Source of the DNA: Scleromatobacter sp038243995
Lineage (GTDB): Bacteria; Pseudomonadota; Gammaproteobacteria; Burkholderiales; Burkholderiaceae_C
Reading direction: 5' to 3'
DNA: 64,000 nucleotides
Assembly: GCA_038243995.1 (NCBI GenBank)
Contig: JBBRTV010000023.1
Location: 1 to 64,000, forward strand
In this document: positions 1 to 9,450 of the stretch, piece after piece
Position numbering within the stretch: the stretch's first letter is position 1
Layout: each line of letters begins with the position of its first letter
Notes under the pieces: generated by a model
Databases searched by the model: none
What the model was told of the DNA's origin: nothing
What the model saw: only the letters and a program-made list of their open reading frames with translations
Program-made: the position numbers and the translations under genes

Positions 1-143
1 AGCGTGCTCACCATTGCCTGGTTCGATCGCCTGGGACTACCCCGTCTCTCATGACCTCAACTTCTCGAACCGCCCGGTGCGGATCCGCATGCCGGGTGGT
101 GTGGGAGGGGCCCGGCCAACAATGACCGGCCCCTATCCCGATT
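1..143 (+). mobile_element. 3' end of a group IIC intron (domains V and VI), truncated by the window edge
   Basis: A domain V-like hairpin lies at 67-103: it opens with GAACCGCC, closes with GGTGGTGTG and has a GC-rich stem with a short loop, which is the form I know for bacterial class C introns, with a CGC-type catalytic triad. It is followed by GGAGGGG and a domain VI-like stem ending in CCCTATCCCGAT near 143, a typical intron 3' terminus. Frame 1 reads SVLTIAWFDRLGLPRLS and then stops at 52-54, which could be the C-terminus of the intron-encoded reverse transcriptase. The rest of the intron lies outside the window. The recognition is from remembered motifs; the exact 3' splice point is approximate. 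Confidence 0.72.
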
Positions 144-159
144 GGGGCGGGAGCCAGCC

Positions 160-570
160 TCAGAGCCCCGGCTTGGCGATGAAGGCGTTCGTGAAGCCCC
201 AGGTGCCGGCGCTGCCGTAGCTGTTGCAGATCGGCGATGCGTAGCCGGGTGCGCAGTCCTTGTCGCGATCCAGCGACCAGAAGTGCACGCCCGACACCTT
301 GTTGGCTGCGACGAAGTTCCTCACGGTGGTCACGTCGGCGATCGTGAAGACTTCATCCTGCGCGTCATTGCCGCCAATCATCGGCGTGATCTCGATCTGC
401 GAATACGGGGTGCCGTAGTAGTTGTGCAGGTTCACCGCGGCCTGCGTCGCCGACTTGCCCATGTCGCACTTGCCACCGCCGTTGAGCACGCAGTTGCTGG
501 CGATCGCGCTGCCGTAGTCCATCGTCATCAGGTTGACGAGGTAGTTCGTCAGGCCGTGCGACTTGGTTCC
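160..570 (-). pseudogene. 3' remnant of a GH18 chitinase gene
   Basis: About 135 residues of a glycoside hydrolase family 18 C-terminal half can be read. They include the barrel motif NLMTMDYG, a central EITPMIGGND segment and the late-strand motif GVHFWSLDRDKDC, and the frame ends with KPGL and TGA at 162-160. The N-terminal half with the catalytic DxxDxDxE motif is missing. The frame stays open upstream only as an out-of-frame reading of the neighbouring kinase gene, so there is no plausible start of its own. Full enzymes of this type are secreted and cut chitin; this piece cannot be catalytic. The junction with kinase sequence is somewhere around 555-600. A group IIC intron end lies 16 bases beyond its stop. 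Confidence 0.75.
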
Positions 571-3023
571 GGGGACCTTTGGTCGACAAGTGGTTGTGTT
601 GATGGCGCATGTATCCATCGCTCGAGCACGCGTTCCAGCTGGTTCAGCGTGAACGGCTTGGCGACGAAATCGTCCATGCCCGCGGCCATGCAGGCCGCCC
701 CCGCCTCGGCGACCGAATTGGCGGTCATGGCGATCACCGGCAGCCGCCGGCGGCCGACATGACCTTCGTGCTCGCGCCATGCGCGCGTCGCGGCGAAGCC
801 GTCCAGCACCGGCATCTGGCAGTCCATCAGCACGGCGGCATAGGCGTCGCCGTCGTCCATCAGCATCTCGAGGGCGATGCTGCCGTCGGGGGCGATGACG
901 CTGGCGATGCGCAGCTGGCCGAGGAGCGCGGTCGCGACGGCCTGGTTGACCGGGTTGTCCTCGACCAGCAACACCTTGGCGCGCAAGGCGCCGGCGGCGT
1001 CGCCCACCGGCGGCGGGGCAGCGCCGAACGCATCGACGGGCCGTGCACTGGGCGGATCGATGGGGAGCGCGGCCGCGCGGCCCGTCGGCGCGGTGGCCGG
1101 GTCGGGCGACGCCCTGGCGCCCGGTGCGGCCGCAGCTGTCGAGTCGCCCGTCTCGCTGCCGGCGGCGTCACGCCGCACCCGAAGCGCCTCGTGCACTGCA
1201 GCGGCGAGTCGTTGCGGACGTGCGGGCTTGTACAGGGGCACCAATCCGACCGGCACCGCTGCCACGGGTACGGACACGCCCAGCAGCAGCACGCCCGCGA
1301 GTCCGCCCTGGTGCAACCGGCCTGCCCAGGCGCCACGCGACAGGCCGCTGGCGCGCAGGGCCTCGTCGTCCGCAACGATCGCCACGGCATCGATGGCGCG
1401 GGCGCATGCGATCCAGTCGTCGGGCGTGCCGGTGGCCGTCGCGGTCGCCACGTAGCCCGCGCGGCCGGCCCAGTCCCGCAGGTCGTCGCGCAGTGCGGGG
1501 CTCGCGGCGCAGAGCAGCAGTGCGGGGCGCGCGCCGCCGTGGCGAGGGGCCGCCGTGTCGGCGAAACCGTTGTCGTCGACGCCGTCGCGCCAGGGCGGGG
1601 CAGCGCCGGCGAGCGGCAAGTCCGCCTGCGGCAGCGGCAGCAACAGCGAGAACGTCGACCCGACGCCGGGGGCGCTGTCGAGCTCGAGACGGCCGCCGAG
1701 CAGCTGGGTCAGGTCGCGGCAGATCGCCAGGCCCAGGCCGGTGCCGCCGAAACGGCGCGTCGTCGAGACGTCCGCCTGGGTGAATGCATGGAACAGGCGT
1801 GCCTGTTGCGCCACGTCGAGCCCGATGCCGGTGTCGCGCACCGTGTAACGCAGTTGCGCCCGCCCGCCGGCGACGGCCGGCAGCAGGCTGACCTCGATGC
1901 GGATCTCGCCGTGCTCGGTGAATTTCAACGCATTGGAGACGAGGTTGTGCAGGATCTGGCGCAGGCGCACAGGGTCGGAATGAATGGTCGCGGGCACGTC
2001 GCCGGCCGCGTGCGCCCACAGCTCCACGCCGCGCGCATGCGCCTGGCCGCCGAAGGTCTCCGCCGTGTCGTAGGCCGTCGCGCAGGGATCGAGCTCGATG
2101 CGTTCGAGCTCCACGCGGCCAGCCTCGAGCTTGGAGAAGTCGAGCACATCGTTGACGACGGACAGCAAGGCGTGGGCGCTGTGATCGATGATCTGCGCCG
2201 CCTGCATCTGCGCCGCGTCCAGCGTCGACAGGCGCAGCAGCTCGGCGGCGCCGACGATGCCGTTCAGCGGCGTGCGGATTTCGTGGCTCATGTTGGCGAT
2301 GAAGCGGCTCTTGACCCGGGTCGCCTCCTCCGCGCTGGTGCGCAGGGCGTCGAGTTCCTGCAGCAGCTCGCGGCGCCAGCGCACGCCCATCCAGACGGTC
2401 GCGACCACGCTGCCCATCGAACAGAAGACCGCGATGGCGACCTGCAGCGCGCCGGGCGGCGGCTGCAGGATGAACAAGGGCAGCAGGCCGGCCTGGCGCA
2501 GCGCGTGGCAGGCGATCAGTTCGGTGGCGGCGACGGCGATCATGGCGACCGCGCTGCGCAGCGCCCCTGCCTGGATCAGCACCGTGGGCGGCACGATCAG
2601 CCACCAGGCCGCGACGCTGCCGGCTCCGCCCTGCGCCCAGGCGAGCAGCGCGTCGGCGACGAAGGAAGGCCAGAGGATGACCAACAGCGCGAGGACGTGG
2701 CGCCGGCGCCGGCGTGCCAGTCTCAGCGCCAGCGCCAGCGGCAGGAGCTGCGCCGCGATCACGGCGCAGATCGGCCACTGCGCGCGCCAGGCGAACATCA
2801 GCAGGTAGACGACGATGGCGATCGCGTCGACCACGGTGACGACGCGATACACCCGGCGCGCGAGTTCATCCTCGATGCGCTGCGTCGTGGTGCGATCGTC
2901 GCCCGGCCTTGGCGGCGCCGCGACGTGGAAAGTGGAGGGAATATCGGTCACTGTGCGCCGGGGCGTGCCGGCGTGGCCTTCGAAACGGGAGTCCAGGGCC
3001 ACCCGACAGGCCCGCAGACGCAT
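549..3023 (-). CDS. hybrid sensor histidine kinase with C-terminal receiver domain
   Basis: The N-terminal 200 or so residues hold about six hydrophobic helices, so the sensor part is membrane-embedded. A HisKA domain follows with the phospho-acceptor His in SHEIRTPLNG (about residue 247), then an HATPase_c domain with the N box (HNLVSNALKFTE) and glycine boxes (DTGIGL, GGTGLGLAI). After a degraded receiver-like stretch and an Ala/Pro-rich linker comes a typical receiver domain: LLVEDNPVNQ, phospho-acceptor Asp in LMDCQMPVLDG (about 734) and the conserved Lys in VAKPF. A multistep phosphorelay is likely; ligand and output are unknown. The start is uncertain: ATG at 3023 was chosen, but GTG at 3092 or 2951 is possible, and no clear ribosome site is seen. 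The last 20 or so codons overlap the GH18 remnant in another frame. Confidence 0.85.
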   Translation of the reverse strand: MRLRACRVALDSRFEGHAGTPRRTVTDIPSTFHVAAPPRPGDDRTTTQRIEDELARRVYRVVTVVDAIAIVVYLLMFAWRAQWPICAVIAAQLLPLALALRLARRRRRHVLALLVILWPSFVADALLAWAQGGAGSVAAWWLIVPPTVLIQAGALRSAVAMIAVAATELIACHALRQAGLLPLFILQPPPGALQVAIAVFCSMGSVVATVWMGVRWRRELLQELDALRTSAEEATRVKSRFIANMSHEIRTPLNGIVGAAELLRLSTLDAAQMQAAQIIDHSAHALLSVVNDVLDFSKLEAGRVELERIELDPCATAYDTAETFGGQAHARGVELWAHAAGDVPATIHSDPVRLRQILHNLVSNALKFTEHGEIRIEVSLLPAVAGGRAQLRYTVRDTGIGLDVAQQARLFHAFTQADVSTTRRFGGTGLGLAICRDLTQLLGGRLELDSAPGVGSTFSLLLPLPQADLPLAGAAPPWRDGVDDNGFADTAAPRHGGARPALLLCAASPALRDDLRDWAGRAGYVATATATGTPDDWIACARAIDAVAIVADDEALRASGLSRGAWAGRLHQGGLAGVLLLGVSVPVAAVPVGLVPLYKPARPQRLAAAVHEALRVRRDAAGSETGDSTAAAAPGARASPDPATAPTGRAAALPIDPPSARPVDAFGAAPPPVGDAAGALRAKVLLVEDNPVNQAVATALLGQLRIASVIAPDGSIALEMLMDDGDAYAAVLMDCQMPVLDGFAATRAWREHEGHVGRRRLPVIAMTANSVAEAGAACMAAGMDDFVAKPFTLNQLERVLERWIHAPSTQPLVDQRSPEPSRTA

Positions 3024-3233
3024 TGTGGCCAGCCAGCGATCCAACGGCTCACCGCCCCCTCCAAGCCCCGCCCCGATCCGTGCATTCCGCACACCCTGAC
3101 ACCAGCAACCTGCAAGGCCGGTGAGGCATTTCAGCCGGCCGCAGGCCCATCCAAGGGAAGGGACGCGAGGCTTGCAGGCGAGCGGAACCGGAGCTCCCGA
3201 CCGGCGGGCAGCGACCGCGAGGAGCGCGGGGCC

Positions 3234-4448
3234 CTACTTGACGAAGGAGTTGAGCTGGATGATCGGCATCAATACCGACAGCACGATCAACATCACGACC
3301 GCTCCCATCGCGACGATGAGCAGCGGCTCCAGCAAGGTCGCGAGCGCGAATGCGCGGCGCTGCACTTCGGTGCTCAGCTGGCGCGCGGCGCGGTCGAGCA
3401 TGACCGGCAGTTGGCCGGTCTGTTCGCCGAGCCGGGCGAACATCGCGAGCAGGCCGGGGAAGCGCTTGTGCGCGGCGAGGGCGGAGGCGAGCGGCGCGCC
3501 TTCGCGCACCTGCACCAGCGATTCCATCGCATCCTCGCGCATCGCGTGGTTGGAGAGTGTCTCCGCCGCCGCCTGCAGCGCCTTCAGGATGGGGACGCCG
3601 GCGCCTGCGAGCATCGCCAGCGTGCCGGCGAAACGCGCTGCGTTGTAGCCGCGCGCGAGGCGCCCCGCCAGCGGCACGTTGAGGAACGCGGCGTCGAAGC
3701 GGCGCCGGAACCCGGGCTGGCGCAGCGCCGCGGCGAAGAGGAATCCGGCGACGACCGCCAGGGCGGCCACGAGCAGGCCCCATTGGCGCACGAAGGCGCT
3801 GATGGCCAGCATCGCCACGGTCAGGAACGGCAGCGCGTGCTTGCCGCTCGCGAACACCGAAGCCACCTGCGGCACGACGTAGGTGACCAGGAACGTGACG
3901 ATGATCATCGCGATGACCGAGACGATCACCGGATACAGCATGGCGCCGATCAGCTTGCCCTTGAGCTGCTGGCGCTCCTCCAGGTCATCGGCCAGGCGCT
4001 CGAGCACCTTGCCGAGCGCACCGCTCTGTTCGCCCGCCGCGACGACTGCGCGGTAGACGTCGTCGAACTCGCGCGGAATGCTGCCGAGCGCGCGGGCGAA
4101 GGTGGCGCCGCCGTTGACTTCGCTGCGCAGGTGCGCGATCAGGTCGCGCTGGCGCTGTTCCTCCGCTTCGTCGGCCAGTGCCGTCAGCGCGCGTTCGAGC
4201 GGCAGTCCTGCGCCGACGAGCCCGGCCAGCTGGCGTGTCCAGACCGAGAGCCCCGACGACGAGAACGCCTTGCGCGAGAAGCGCTTCTGGCCGCCGCTGG
4301 CCTCGGTGACCGCGACCTGCGTCAGCTCCAGCGGCACCAGCTTGAGCCCGCGCAGCACCGAGCGTGCCGACTTCATGGACTCGGCCTCGACGATGCCGTT
4401 CGCGGACTTGCCGGCGGCATCGAGCGCTTCGTATTTGTAGGCGGTCAT
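3234..4448 (-). CDS. gspF: type II secretion inner-membrane platform protein GspF
   Basis: This 404-residue protein matches the usual GspF length and plan: an N-terminal MTAYKYEALDAAGK segment, two homologous T2SSF helical domains (about 70-195 and 275-395), and three membrane helices, the last near the C-terminus (VVMLIVLSVLMPII). GspF sits in the inner membrane, contacts the ATPase GspE and GspL, and helps assemble the pseudopilus. It is the last gene of the gspL-M-N-D-E-F run, 51 bases after gspE. The start is the first ATG and fits the family alignment. Confidence 0.95.
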   Translation of the reverse strand: MTAYKYEALDAAGKSANGIVEAESMKSARSVLRGLKLVPLELTQVAVTEASGGQKRFSRKAFSSSGLSVWTRQLAGLVGAGLPLERALTALADEAEEQRQRDLIAHLRSEVNGGATFARALGSIPREFDDVYRAVVAAGEQSGALGKVLERLADDLEERQQLKGKLIGAMLYPVIVSVIAMIIVTFLVTYVVPQVASVFASGKHALPFLTVAMLAISAFVRQWGLLVAALAVVAGFLFAAALRQPGFRRRFDAAFLNVPLAGRLARGYNAARFAGTLAMLAGAGVPILKALQAAAETLSNHAMREDAMESLVQVREGAPLASALAAHKRFPGLLAMFARLGEQTGQLPVMLDRAARQLSTEVQRRAFALATLLEPLLIVAMGAVVMLIVLSVLMPIIQLNSFVK

Positions 4449-4499
4449 GGGCTCTCTGGGCGTCTTCGGGGGGCAGTGCGACGGGCTCGGTGCGCGCGG

Positions 4500-5921
4500 T
4501 CAGTCGCGCGTCACGCGCACGACTTCCTCGAGCGACGTCACACCCTCGGCGACGAGCCGTTCGCCGTCGTCGCGCATCGTGCGCATGCCGTTGGCGATCG
4601 CCGCCTTGACGATGTCGCTCTCGGCGGCGCGACCGTGGATCAGCGCCTGCACGGCGTCGTCCACGACCATCAGCTCGTAGACACCCGTGCGGCCCTTGTA
4701 GCCCGAGTTGACGCAGTGTTCGCAGCCGACGGGGTGCCAGCGGTGCTGCTCGTCCTCGCGCTTGCAGTATTCGCACAGCTTGCGCACCAGGCGCTGCGCG
4801 AGCACGCCCAGCAGCGACGAGCTGAGCAGGAAGGGCTCGACGCCCATGTCGATCAGGCGCGCGACGGTCGACGGGGCGTCGTTGGTGTGGACGGTGGCGA
4901 GAACCAGGTGGCCCGTCAGCGAGGCCTGGATGGCGATCTGCGCCGTCTCGAAGTCGCGGATCTCGCCGATCATCACGACGTCCGGATCCTGGCGCAGGAT
5001 CGCGCGCAACGCCTTGGCGAAGGTCAGGTCGATCTTGGGGTTGACCTGCGTCTGGCCGATGCCGGGCAGCTCGTATTCGACCGGATCCTCGACCGTGAGC
5101 ACGTTGGAGGTGCGCGTGTCGAGCCGCGTGAGCGAGGCGTACAGCGTGGTCGTCTTGCCGGAGCCCGTCGGACCCGTGACGAGCACGATGCCGTGGGGTT
5201 GCTGGACGAGGTGGTCGAACTTCACCAGCACGTCGCCGTCCATGCCGAGCGACTCGAGGCTGAACTTCGCCTCGCCCTTGTCGAGCAGCCGGAGCACGGC
5301 GCGCTCGCCGTGCGCCGAGGGCAGCGTGGAGACACGCACATCGATCGCGCGGCCGCCGATGCGCAGCGAGATGCGGCCGTCCTGCGGCAGGCGCTTCTCG
5401 GAGATGTCGAGTTCGGCCATGATCTTCAGGCGCGAAATCAACGCCGCGTGCAATGCCTTGTTCGGCTGCACGACCTCGCGCAGCGTGCCGTCGACGCGGA
5501 AGCGCACGCTGGAACTGCGCTCGTAGGGCTCGATGTGGATGTCGCTCGCGCCGTCCTTGGCGGCCTGCGTCAGCAGCGCGTTGAGCATGCGGATGATCGG
5601 GGCGTCGTTGGCGGCTTCGAGCAGGTCCTCGACCGCGGGCAGCTCCTGCATCATGCGCGACAGGTCGACGGCGCTCTCGACCTCGCCGACCACCGCCGCC
5701 GCGCTGCCCTGGCCGCCCGAATACGCCTCGGCGATGCGCGACGCCAGCGCGGCCGGCGCCTCGCGTTCGATGCGGTCGACGCTGTGCAGTCGAAGCACCT
5801 CGGCCAGCGCCGTGCGCGACGTGCCGTCGGTGACGTGCAGCGTGCGCTGGCGGCCGTCGTCCTCGATCAGCAGCGAGTACGCCTTGGCCCAGGCGTAGGG
5901 AAGCGGATGGCGTGCGCCCAT
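4500..5921 (-). CDS. gspE: type II secretion ATPase GspE
   Basis: This is a cytoplasmic AAA-like secretion ATPase of 473 residues. It has the short N2 region, the SDIHIEPYE start of the catalytic core, Walker A GPTGSGKTTT (about residue 250), the Asp box around VEDPVEYELPG, Walker B VVMIGEIRD, the His box LATVHTNDA, and the tetracysteine zinc site CEYC...CEHC near 395-415. The N1 domain that binds GspL is shorter than in the longest homologues, which is common. GspE drives pseudopilin assembly through GspF and GspL. It follows gspD by 19 bases and is presumably co-transcribed with it. Confidence 0.96.
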   Translation of the reverse strand: MGARHPLPYAWAKAYSLLIEDDGRQRTLHVTDGTSRTALAEVLRLHSVDRIEREAPAALASRIAEAYSGGQGSAAAVVGEVESAVDLSRMMQELPAVEDLLEAANDAPIIRMLNALLTQAAKDGASDIHIEPYERSSSVRFRVDGTLREVVQPNKALHAALISRLKIMAELDISEKRLPQDGRISLRIGGRAIDVRVSTLPSAHGERAVLRLLDKGEAKFSLESLGMDGDVLVKFDHLVQQPHGIVLVTGPTGSGKTTTLYASLTRLDTRTSNVLTVEDPVEYELPGIGQTQVNPKIDLTFAKALRAILRQDPDVVMIGEIRDFETAQIAIQASLTGHLVLATVHTNDAPSTVARLIDMGVEPFLLSSSLLGVLAQRLVRKLCEYCKREDEQHRWHPVGCEHCVNSGYKGRTGVYELMVVDDAVQALIHGRAAESDIVKAAIANGMRTMRDDGERLVAEGVTSLEEVVRVTRD

Positions 5922-5940
5922 GATCGTCTCTCGGTTGCGC

Positions 5941-8382
5941 TTACTGGCCCGGCACCGGCGTCGGCGTCGGGGTCGCCGCGGGGACGACGGAAGGGTTGAG
6001 CGTGCTGCTGCGGCTCGGTGTCGGGGCGCTGCCGGGGGCCGTGTTGCCGGTAGCGGGTACCACGCGGGTCGGCGCCAGGCCCGGGGTGTGCACCGGCTCC
6101 GGCGTGGTGGGCGTGGGGGCGACAGGGATGTTCGCCGTCGCGGACGACCGCGTGCCGACCGGCACGCTGCTCTCGTCGTCGGGTCGCGTATCCGTCTTGA
6201 TCGGCGGGATGACCGCCGAATTGTTGATCGGCATCACGTAGCTGTTCGCCGGCTGGGCGTTCTGCTGGTCGTTGCGGATCAGGTCGTAGCGGTTGACGGA
6301 GAGCTTGTCTGCATCGGCCTGCGTGCGCAGCACGACCGGCCGCAGGAACACCATCAGGTTGCTCTTGACCCGCTTGCGGCCCTGGCTCTTGAAGAGATTG
6401 CCGATGACGGGAATGCTGGAGAGCAGCGGCACCGCCGAGACGTCGTCGGAGTATTCGTCCTTCATCAGTCCGCCGAGCACCATGAGCTGGCCGTCGTCCA
6501 CCGTGACGATCGTCTCGACGGAACTCTTGTCGGTGATCGAGTTCGCCGCCAGGGTCGAGTTCTCCTCGAAGATCGTCATGCGCACGGTGCCGTTCTCGCC
6601 GACCTGGCTCTTGATGCGCAGCGTGATGCCGACGTCCTTGCGCTCGACCGTCTGGAACGGATTGACGGAGCCGCTGCTCGCGCCGGTGTTCGTGAACGAG
6701 CCGGTCACGAACGGGACGTTCTGGCCGACGACGATCTTGGCTTCCTCGTTGTCGAGCGCCACCAGGTTCGGCGTCGACAGCACGTTGCCGCCAACGTTGG
6801 TCTCGAGGAAGTGGGCGAGCGCGGCGAGCGTGTAGATGCCGTTGATCTTCGGCACGAAGCCGATGTTGAGGCCGTTGCCGAGCAGGGACGACGCCGAGGT
6901 GGTGGTCGTCGCGGTACCCGTGACCGACGTCCCGCCGAGCGCGCCCGAGGCCCCGAGCGACAGGTCGACGATATTGGGGCCGTTGGTTGCGTAGTTCGTG
7001 CCACCGCCAATGTAGCTGTTGCCGGCGCCGAACAGGCCTTGCCACTGGATGCCGAACTCCGCCGCTTTCGTCGCGTCGACCTTCACGATCAGCGACTCGA
7101 CGTAGACCTGCGCGCGCCGCACGTCGAGTTGCTCGATCACGGAGCGCATCTGGCGATACAGCGGCTCGGAGGCCGTGATGATGAGGGAATTGGTCGCCGG
7201 ATCGGCCTGGATCATGCCGCCGGTCGACGGACGAGCCGACGGCGTGACGGGCGAGGTCGCCTGTGCCGACTGGCCGCCGGAGTTGGTCGCGCCCGAGATC
7301 GAGGACGACGAATTGATGCCGGCTGCGCCGCCCGGGCTGCCCGACGAGCCGCCGAATTGCGTCAGCGAACCGGAGCTCGATCCGCCCGTGCTGCCGCCGC
7401 CGCCGCCGCCGATCGCGGCGCGCAGCACTTCGGCGAGCTTCGTCGCGTCGGCGTTCTTGAGGTAGACGACCCAGATGCTGCCCGCCGGTCCACCGCCCGC
7501 GGTAGGCTGGTCGAGCTTGTCGATGATCGAGCGTGCCGCGGCCATGCGCGCGCCGTTGGAGGCGCGCACGATCAGCGAATTGGTGCGGGACTCGACGATC
7601 ACCGAGGTCGCGCCACCCTGTCCGGGAATGCCGGGCGCGACGGTGTTGCCGCCGTCGATCAGCTTCTGCACGGTCTGCACGATGTCCGAGGCGACCGCGT
7701 TCTTCAGCGGCACGATCTCGAGTTCGGCGCCCGCCGGCTGGTCGAGCGCCGTGATGATCTTGCCCAGGCGCTGCAGGTTGTCGGCGTAGTCGGTGATCAC
7801 GAGCGAGTTGTTGCCCGGGCTCGCGTTGATGGTGTTGTTCGCCGTGATCAGCGGACGCAGCACGGCGACGAGGTTGTTGGGGTTCTCGTGGTTGAGCCGG
7901 AAGATCTGTGTCTGCACCTGGTCGCCGCGCGCCGACGGCGCGCCGACCGAGACGATGCCCGTCTGCAGCTTGGCATCGGCCTCGGGCACGACCTTCAGGA
8001 AGCCGCCCGATTCGACGACGGTGAAGCCCAGCCCGCGCAGCGCCGCGAGGTAGTTGCGATAGGCGTTGGCGAGCGGCTGCGGCTTGTCGTTGTAGACGGT
8101 GATCGTGCCCTTGACGCGCGGATCGACCAACATCTGGCGATCGAGCATCGCGCCGATGGCGCGCGAGACGGCCTCGATGTCGGCGTTGACGAAGTTCAGC
8201 GTCACCGGCGTGTTGCGCGAGCGCGCTGTCGGCACGGCGGGGGCCGTGTCGTCGTCGCCGGCGGTCGCGGGCGCCGCCTTGCGCGGGGCGGCCTGCGCGA
8301 GGTTGCCGAAGGACGCGAAGAGCAGGGCGATCGCGAGCGACGTCGCGTGCAGACGGTGGAGAGAAATAGCGGTTCGTTCCAT
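5941..8382 (-). CDS. gspD: type II secretion outer-membrane secretin GspD
   Basis: An 813-residue secretin. A signal peptide ends around AQA/AP (residue 30), followed by the N0 domain (TPVTLNFVNADIEAVSRAIG), N1-N3 KH-like domains, and the C-terminal secretin barrel with the hallmark VPLLSSIPVIGNLFKS (about residue 660). N3 carries a long Gly/Ser-rich insertion (about 325-372), and the tail is very rich in Pro/Thr (about the last 70 residues), unlike the usual S domain. The multimer forms the outer-membrane gate of the system. The ATG at 8382 was chosen because it gives a proper signal peptide and lies two bases after the gspN stop; the open frame continues upstream only because of base composition. 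Confidence 0.95.
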   Translation of the reverse strand: MERTAISLHRLHATSLAIALLFASFGNLAQAAPRKAAPATAGDDDTAPAVPTARSRNTPVTLNFVNADIEAVSRAIGAMLDRQMLVDPRVKGTITVYNDKPQPLANAYRNYLAALRGLGFTVVESGGFLKVVPEADAKLQTGIVSVGAPSARGDQVQTQIFRLNHENPNNLVAVLRPLITANNTINASPGNNSLVITDYADNLQRLGKIITALDQPAGAELEIVPLKNAVASDIVQTVQKLIDGGNTVAPGIPGQGGATSVIVESRTNSLIVRASNGARMAAARSIIDKLDQPTAGGGPAGSIWVVYLKNADATKLAEVLRAAIGGGGGGSTGGSSSGSLTQFGGSSGSPGGAAGINSSSSISGATNSGGQSAQATSPVTPSARPSTGGMIQADPATNSLIITASEPLYRQMRSVIEQLDVRRAQVYVESLIVKVDATKAAEFGIQWQGLFGAGNSYIGGGTNYATNGPNIVDLSLGASGALGGTSVTGTATTTTSASSLLGNGLNIGFVPKINGIYTLAALAHFLETNVGGNVLSTPNLVALDNEEAKIVVGQNVPFVTGSFTNTGASSGSVNPFQTVERKDVGITLRIKSQVGENGTVRMTIFEENSTLAANSITDKSSVETIVTVDDGQLMVLGGLMKDEYSDDVSAVPLLSSIPVIGNLFKSQGRKRVKSNLMVFLRPVVLRTQADADKLSVNRYDLIRNDQQNAQPANSYVMPINNSAVIPPIKTDTRPDDESSVPVGTRSSATANIPVAPTPTTPEPVHTPGLAPTRVVPATGNTAPGSAPTPSRSSTLNPSVVPAATPTPTPVPGQ

Positions 8383-8384
8383 GA

Positions 8385-9392
8385 TCACCCGATCGAGATG
8401 ACGGACAGCGCACCGTTGCGCCGGCCGATGAGGTTCAGCAAGTTGTTGAGAGCGGATTCGGAGCCGGGGGCTGCCTTGGCCTCGGCACGCAGCCGGAAGC
8501 CGTTCGAGCCGATCAGGCCCCGGCCGTCGATCAGCAGGGAACCGTCCACCGTCGACAGCCAGACCAGGGCGCGCGTGCCGCCTTCGCCCGGTTTCTGCTC
8601 GGTGCTCGGGTCGGCTTCGATCAGCATGCGGTAGGTGCCCAGCGTGTCGAGCGACGACAGGCGCGACGAGGCCTGGCGGATCTCGATCTGCGAGGCGCCG
8701 AGCGTGCGCCACTGGCCGCCCTTCAGCGTGAACGAGAGGTCGTGCGTCGTGAGCATCAGCAGGCCTCCCGGATGAATCGTGTTCCAGGGAAAGCCGATTC
8801 CTTCCAGCCACCCCATCGGCCACTGGCCGATCGGCAGCGCGTCGGCAAGAGTGCGGGCGGTTTCCGTGGCGTTGCCGAGCGCGACCGCTGCGCCGCCCGC
8901 CGCCCTGGGCTGCGCCACGGCTGGCGTCGGCGCCGGGCCGCGCGAGTCGGCCGGGCCGTCGACCTTCACCACCCAGCCGTCGAGACCGCGATGGATGCCG
9001 ATGTCGACGCCGTGCGGCAGGCAGCAGTCCTGGGCCAGGTGCAGCGCGAGACCGTTGAAGTGCGGCCGCAGCCGCCATTCGAGGCGCGAGGGCAGCACCG
9101 ACGCGTCGCGGCTGCCGGCGCCCCCCGTGAGCACGGGCAGCGCGCTGCCGTTCCAGACGGTGCCTTCGGCCTCGGCGAACAGGAGCCGGTCGTTCGTCGC
9201 GCCGGAGATCGCGTTCGCGACGAGGCTCGCCGGCAGGAAGGCGATCACGCCCAAGGCCAGGCCCAGCAGGGCTCCGAAGGCCGCCAGCCGGCGATGCAGG
9301 CGCAGCAGGCGCACCTGGCCTTCCTCGGGCGGCGGCACGAACGAGGAGCGCGCCTTGCCGCCCTTGACGTTCCGGAGCCGGATGATGCTCAT
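8385..9392 (-). CDS. gspN: type II secretion protein GspN
   Basis: This 335-residue protein has a short basic cytoplasmic start, one membrane helix (about 38-60, LLGLALGVIAFLPASLVA) and a beta-rich periplasmic domain, as in the GspN family (T2SSN). Recognisable stretches are AEGTVWNGSA, the repeated Leu/Arg beta strands and GWLEGIGFPW. GspN is an accessory component present only in some systems; its exact role is not settled. It lies between gspM and gspD, which is the usual place in Burkholderiales clusters. A 58-base gap separates it from gspM, and its stop is two bases from the gspD start. Confidence 0.88.
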   Translation of the reverse strand: MSIIRLRNVKGGKARSSFVPPPEEGQVRLLRLHRRLAAFGALLGLALGVIAFLPASLVANAISGATNDRLLFAEAEGTVWNGSALPVLTGGAGSRDASVLPSRLEWRLRPHFNGLALHLAQDCCLPHGVDIGIHRGLDGWVVKVDGPADSRGPAPTPAVAQPRAAGGAAVALGNATETARTLADALPIGQWPMGWLEGIGFPWNTIHPGGLLMLTTHDLSFTLKGGQWRTLGASQIEIRQASSRLSSLDTLGTYRMLIEADPSTEQKPGEGGTRALVWLSTVDGSLLIDGRGLIGSNGFRLRAEAKAAPGSESALNNLLNLIGRRNGALSVISIG

Positions 9393-9450
9393 CTCGGGGC
9401 GCCCGTCGGAGCGTAGGTCGCGGGCAGCGGGGAGGTCATGGAGCAGGTCA

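Noticed and set aside
609..5999. 1796-codon open frame on the plus strand
   Set aside because: It is antisense to the kinase and gspF/gspE, with composition dominated by Arg, Ala, Gly and His and no domain; it is a product of high GC in the codon third position of the true genes.
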